In this document: positions 12,601-12,968 of the stretch, piece after piece
Layout: each line of letters opens with the position of its first letter
Numbering within the stretch: the stretch's first letter is position 1
Source of the DNA: JBEPVZ01 sp041690695
Lineage (GTDB): Bacteria; Patescibacteriota; Microgenomatia; Daviesbacterales; UBA10151
Length of the DNA stretch: 12,968 nucleotides
Assembly: GCA_041690695.1 (NCBI GenBank)
Contig: JBEPVZ010000029.1
Coordinates: 1 to 12,968 of the forward strand
Direction of reading: 5' to 3'
Translations under genes and position numbers: made by a program
The notes under the pieces: model-generated
Database searches by the model: none
What the model saw: the letters and a program-made list of their open reading frames with translations, nothing else
What the model was told of the DNA's origin: nothing

Positions 12601-12968
12601 CTTCACCTCAGCCGTGGCTTCAACAGCCACCACTTCCTCGGCATTCGTCTTTACAGATAATTCATTAAACACAGGAACCGGACTTTATCTAAATTCCAGT
12701 TCATTAACGACCGGCAATTTAGCCCAAATTTCGACCGGAGCTGCTAATACCTTAACCTCAGGTAATCTGTTAAGTCTAACTTCCACGGCTACTTCTCTAA
12801 CTTCTGGCTCACTTCTAGCTTTAGATTGGAGTCCAGGTTCCAGCACAACTGCAACGGGCGATCTATTCTCACTCAATGTCGGAGCTAATGCCCTAACAAC
12901 CGGCAACCTATTTAATATAAAAAACAACGGTTCATCACTCTTCTCAGTTAATCCAACTCAGATCGTAG
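9668..12968 (+). CDS. Giant membrane-anchored protein: MerR-like HTH + transmembrane helix + tail-fibre-like repeats (3' end outside window)
   Basis: The frame starting at ATG 9668 (in-frame TAA at 9659-9661) runs without a stop to the window end: 1,100 codons, incomplete. Order: a disordered Asn/Ser/Thr-rich start (1-77); a MerR/excisionase-like HTH (78-124, TVSEAAEYLGVHPDTLRNWE and wing KGNRRRYTLSQL); a Pro-rich linker; one membrane helix (about 176-196, STIITASILLAFVIIQPYYS); a short heptad coiled coil (L265-V269-L272-L276-L279); then a Ser/Thr/Ala/Gly-rich beta-repeat region. This carries tail-fibre-type motifs: SDITPDSTNRYSLGAPDKYF (about 371-390), GNGVPSNSLGSNGDYYY (from 432), NTGDQTITLTGDVTGSGTG (twice) and TTGNL-type short repeats (about 1012-1089). 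The HTH would face the cytoplasm and the fibre the outside. Function is unknown: a surface adhesin or fibre, possibly a one-component transmembrane sensor. The missing C-terminus may hold an S74-type chaperone. Confidence 0.88.
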   Translation, partial: MSYQTQKATAKPSSSKIKSFENLKSISNYTHKTDLKNTQNSDYDQTNNSYAHKEVAGTTRTVNQTSHKIVNSTPRKNVFTVSEAAEYLGVHPDTLRNWEQSGKIVSQRAKGNRRRYTLSQLNQFSSVKRVYFKSQPIRDIAPSQPPVSEPVQPVSKTLDSSKLNLPLILNSRLLQSTIITASILLAFVIIQPYYSLPKGASPHAQVVAMKPESSNVLGASTHQNNVKSWISFLISAWTKHDQVQLAQVPPLTWPPLPTPTKDLALNKRVNSLELALAGLQSNRTANKLVKGTTYIDLIGPTILDSYGNVYPSNAALGGPIIPTLGTNDKRYGGLYLNNLTVNSGGDLTVLGNTQLGNTLSNTVKFGGSLASDITPDSTNRYSLGAPDKYFSNGYITTLNAGTLNSSILSTSGAASFGSTISLGSVGITFYSGNGVPSNSLGSNGDYYYRKDGSSGSTSVYYKVLGAWTAAGGGGSSSGYITFAGNSGSGQVNLGDTINIIGAGINNSVYSGGTLTITGTEADTLASVTARGATTSTALTLSNTSNSISVGTLTASGGTINGTTIGASTPSSGAFTSLSATGSLSALNFSGNSSGTNTGDQTITLTGDVTGSGTGTFATTIGTGRVTSSNIADNTIVNADINSSAAIAYSKLNLASSVTGTDLASNISISTTGSLATTSSGTITSAGLLTGSAGLTISGGTANINASGTASTNIGNSTGTFALTSTGLNVTTGGALSGISTIATSSTINNATISGGTLSGSTLSSTALTFSGASPNISASTTNTPLTINSNGVGTITLASVSTGDIQFFSSSNKITSAGNLTIAGAISASNISGSNTGDQTITLTGDVTGSGTGSFATTIGSGRVTSDMILDGTIVNADINNSAAISYSKLNLSGSIVGGDLASNISISTTGTIATTGSGTITSAGLITGSAGLTVTGGTVNLNASGGAATNIGNSSGGAIALSTGSTFGVTTTTSSQTFTSAVASTATTSSAFVFTDNSLNTGTGLYLNSSSLTTGNLAQISTGAANTLTSGNLLSLTSTATSLTSGSLLALDWSPGSSTTATGDLFSLNVGANALTTGNLFNIKNNGSSLFSVNPTQIV
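11447..11833 (+). repeat. Fibre repeat unit A (129 residues) of the giant protein
   Basis: Residues 594-722 begin GTNTGDQTITLTGDVTGSGT and contain NTIVNADINSSAAIAYSKLN and GTITSAGLLTGSAGLTISGG. It aligns almost end to end with unit B, 717 bp (239 codons) downstream. The NADIN-x-S-A-A-I-x-Y-S-K-L phrase is typical of long phage-tail-fibre-like bacterial proteins. Confidence 0.9.
12164..12553 (+). repeat. Fibre repeat unit B (130 residues) of the giant protein
   Basis: Residues 833-962 begin GSNTGDQTITLTGDVTGSGT and repeat the layout of unit A (GTIVNADINNSAAISYSKLN, then GTITSAGLITGSAGLTVTGG). In the identical 19-residue stretch NTGDQ...GSGTG, 11 of 19 codons differ, all synonymously, so the two units are old relative to each other and held by selection on protein sequence. 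Confidence 0.9.
12701..12935 (+). repeat. Five short T-(T/S)-G-(N/S/D)-L repeats in the giant protein
   Basis: Residues about 1012-1089 contain LTTGNLAQI, LTSGNLLSL, LTSGSLLAL, TATGDLFSL and LTTGNLFNI at spacings of about 14-18 residues. Such regular short turns suggest a beta-helix or triple beta-spiral stalk. They are followed by SSLFSVN, a phrase common just before C-terminal fibre domains. Confidence 0.7.

Noticed and set aside
11191..12927. Five consecutive minus-strand open frames rich in Val, Pro and Ala
   Set aside because: They are antisense reflections of the Ser/Thr/Ala/Gly codons of the giant plus-strand gene, share its repeat pattern and resemble no protein family.
11447..12935. 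Regular repeats considered as a CRISPR array or non-coding satellite
   Set aside because: Repeat identity is at protein level with diverged codons, the frame is open throughout, and spacer/repeat lengths do not fit CRISPR.

Overview
The window looks like a chromosomal segment from a small-genome bacterium of the Candidate Phyla Radiation (Patescibacteria), most likely the Microgenomates side. This assignment is inference. It rests on AT-rich intergenic spaces, few Shine-Dalgarno sites, several near-leaderless starts, ribosomal proteins with unusual N-terminal tails, a dockerin-type secreted protein, and a giant Ser/Thr/Ala/Gly-rich surface fibre. The presence of L1 argues against the CPR groups reported to lack it. 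UGA is used as a stop (for example at the secE end, where nusG overlaps it), so the recoded Gracilibacteria/Absconditabacteria are unlikely.

Layout: (1) 1-1141, the 3' part of a class A penicillin-binding protein gene, overlapping tail to tail with a small ASCH-domain gene (1090-1521, minus). (2) 1537-3860, a transcription/translation unit secE-nusG-rplK-rplA, tightly spaced and closed by a repeat-derived hairpin. (3) 3851-5778, a membrane flippase-like gene (minus) and a secreted dockerin protein (plus), which split the usual rplKA-rplJL block. (4) 5831-7160, the stalk operon rplJ-rplL, with its own strong promoter, an L10-type attenuator leader and a strong intrinsic terminator. (5) 7213-7419, a 68-residue excisionase/MerR-like HTH protein. 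(6) 7400-9415/9460, two minus-strand glycosyltransferases (WecG/TagA and GT4 types) separated by a 75-bp near-palindrome. (7) 9454-12968, a promoter with repeated boxes and a leader, then an uninterrupted reading frame of at least 1,100 codons that leaves the window open. It encodes a cytoplasmic MerR-like HTH, one transmembrane helix and a phage-tail-fibre-like extracellular region.

The genes fall into two themes. One is ribosome and secretion housekeeping (SecE, NusG, L11, L1, L10, L7/L12). The other is the cell envelope (PBP, flippase-like protein, dockerin protein, two glycosyltransferases, giant fibre).

The most unusual items are the HTH-TM-fibre fusion with its boxed promoter, the acidic N-terminal tails on NusG, L1 and L7/L12 (a perfect heptad coiled coil in L7/L12), and a family of GTTAGG...CCTAAC palindromic repeats between genes. 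No rRNA, tRNA, CRISPR array or insertion sequence was recognised.
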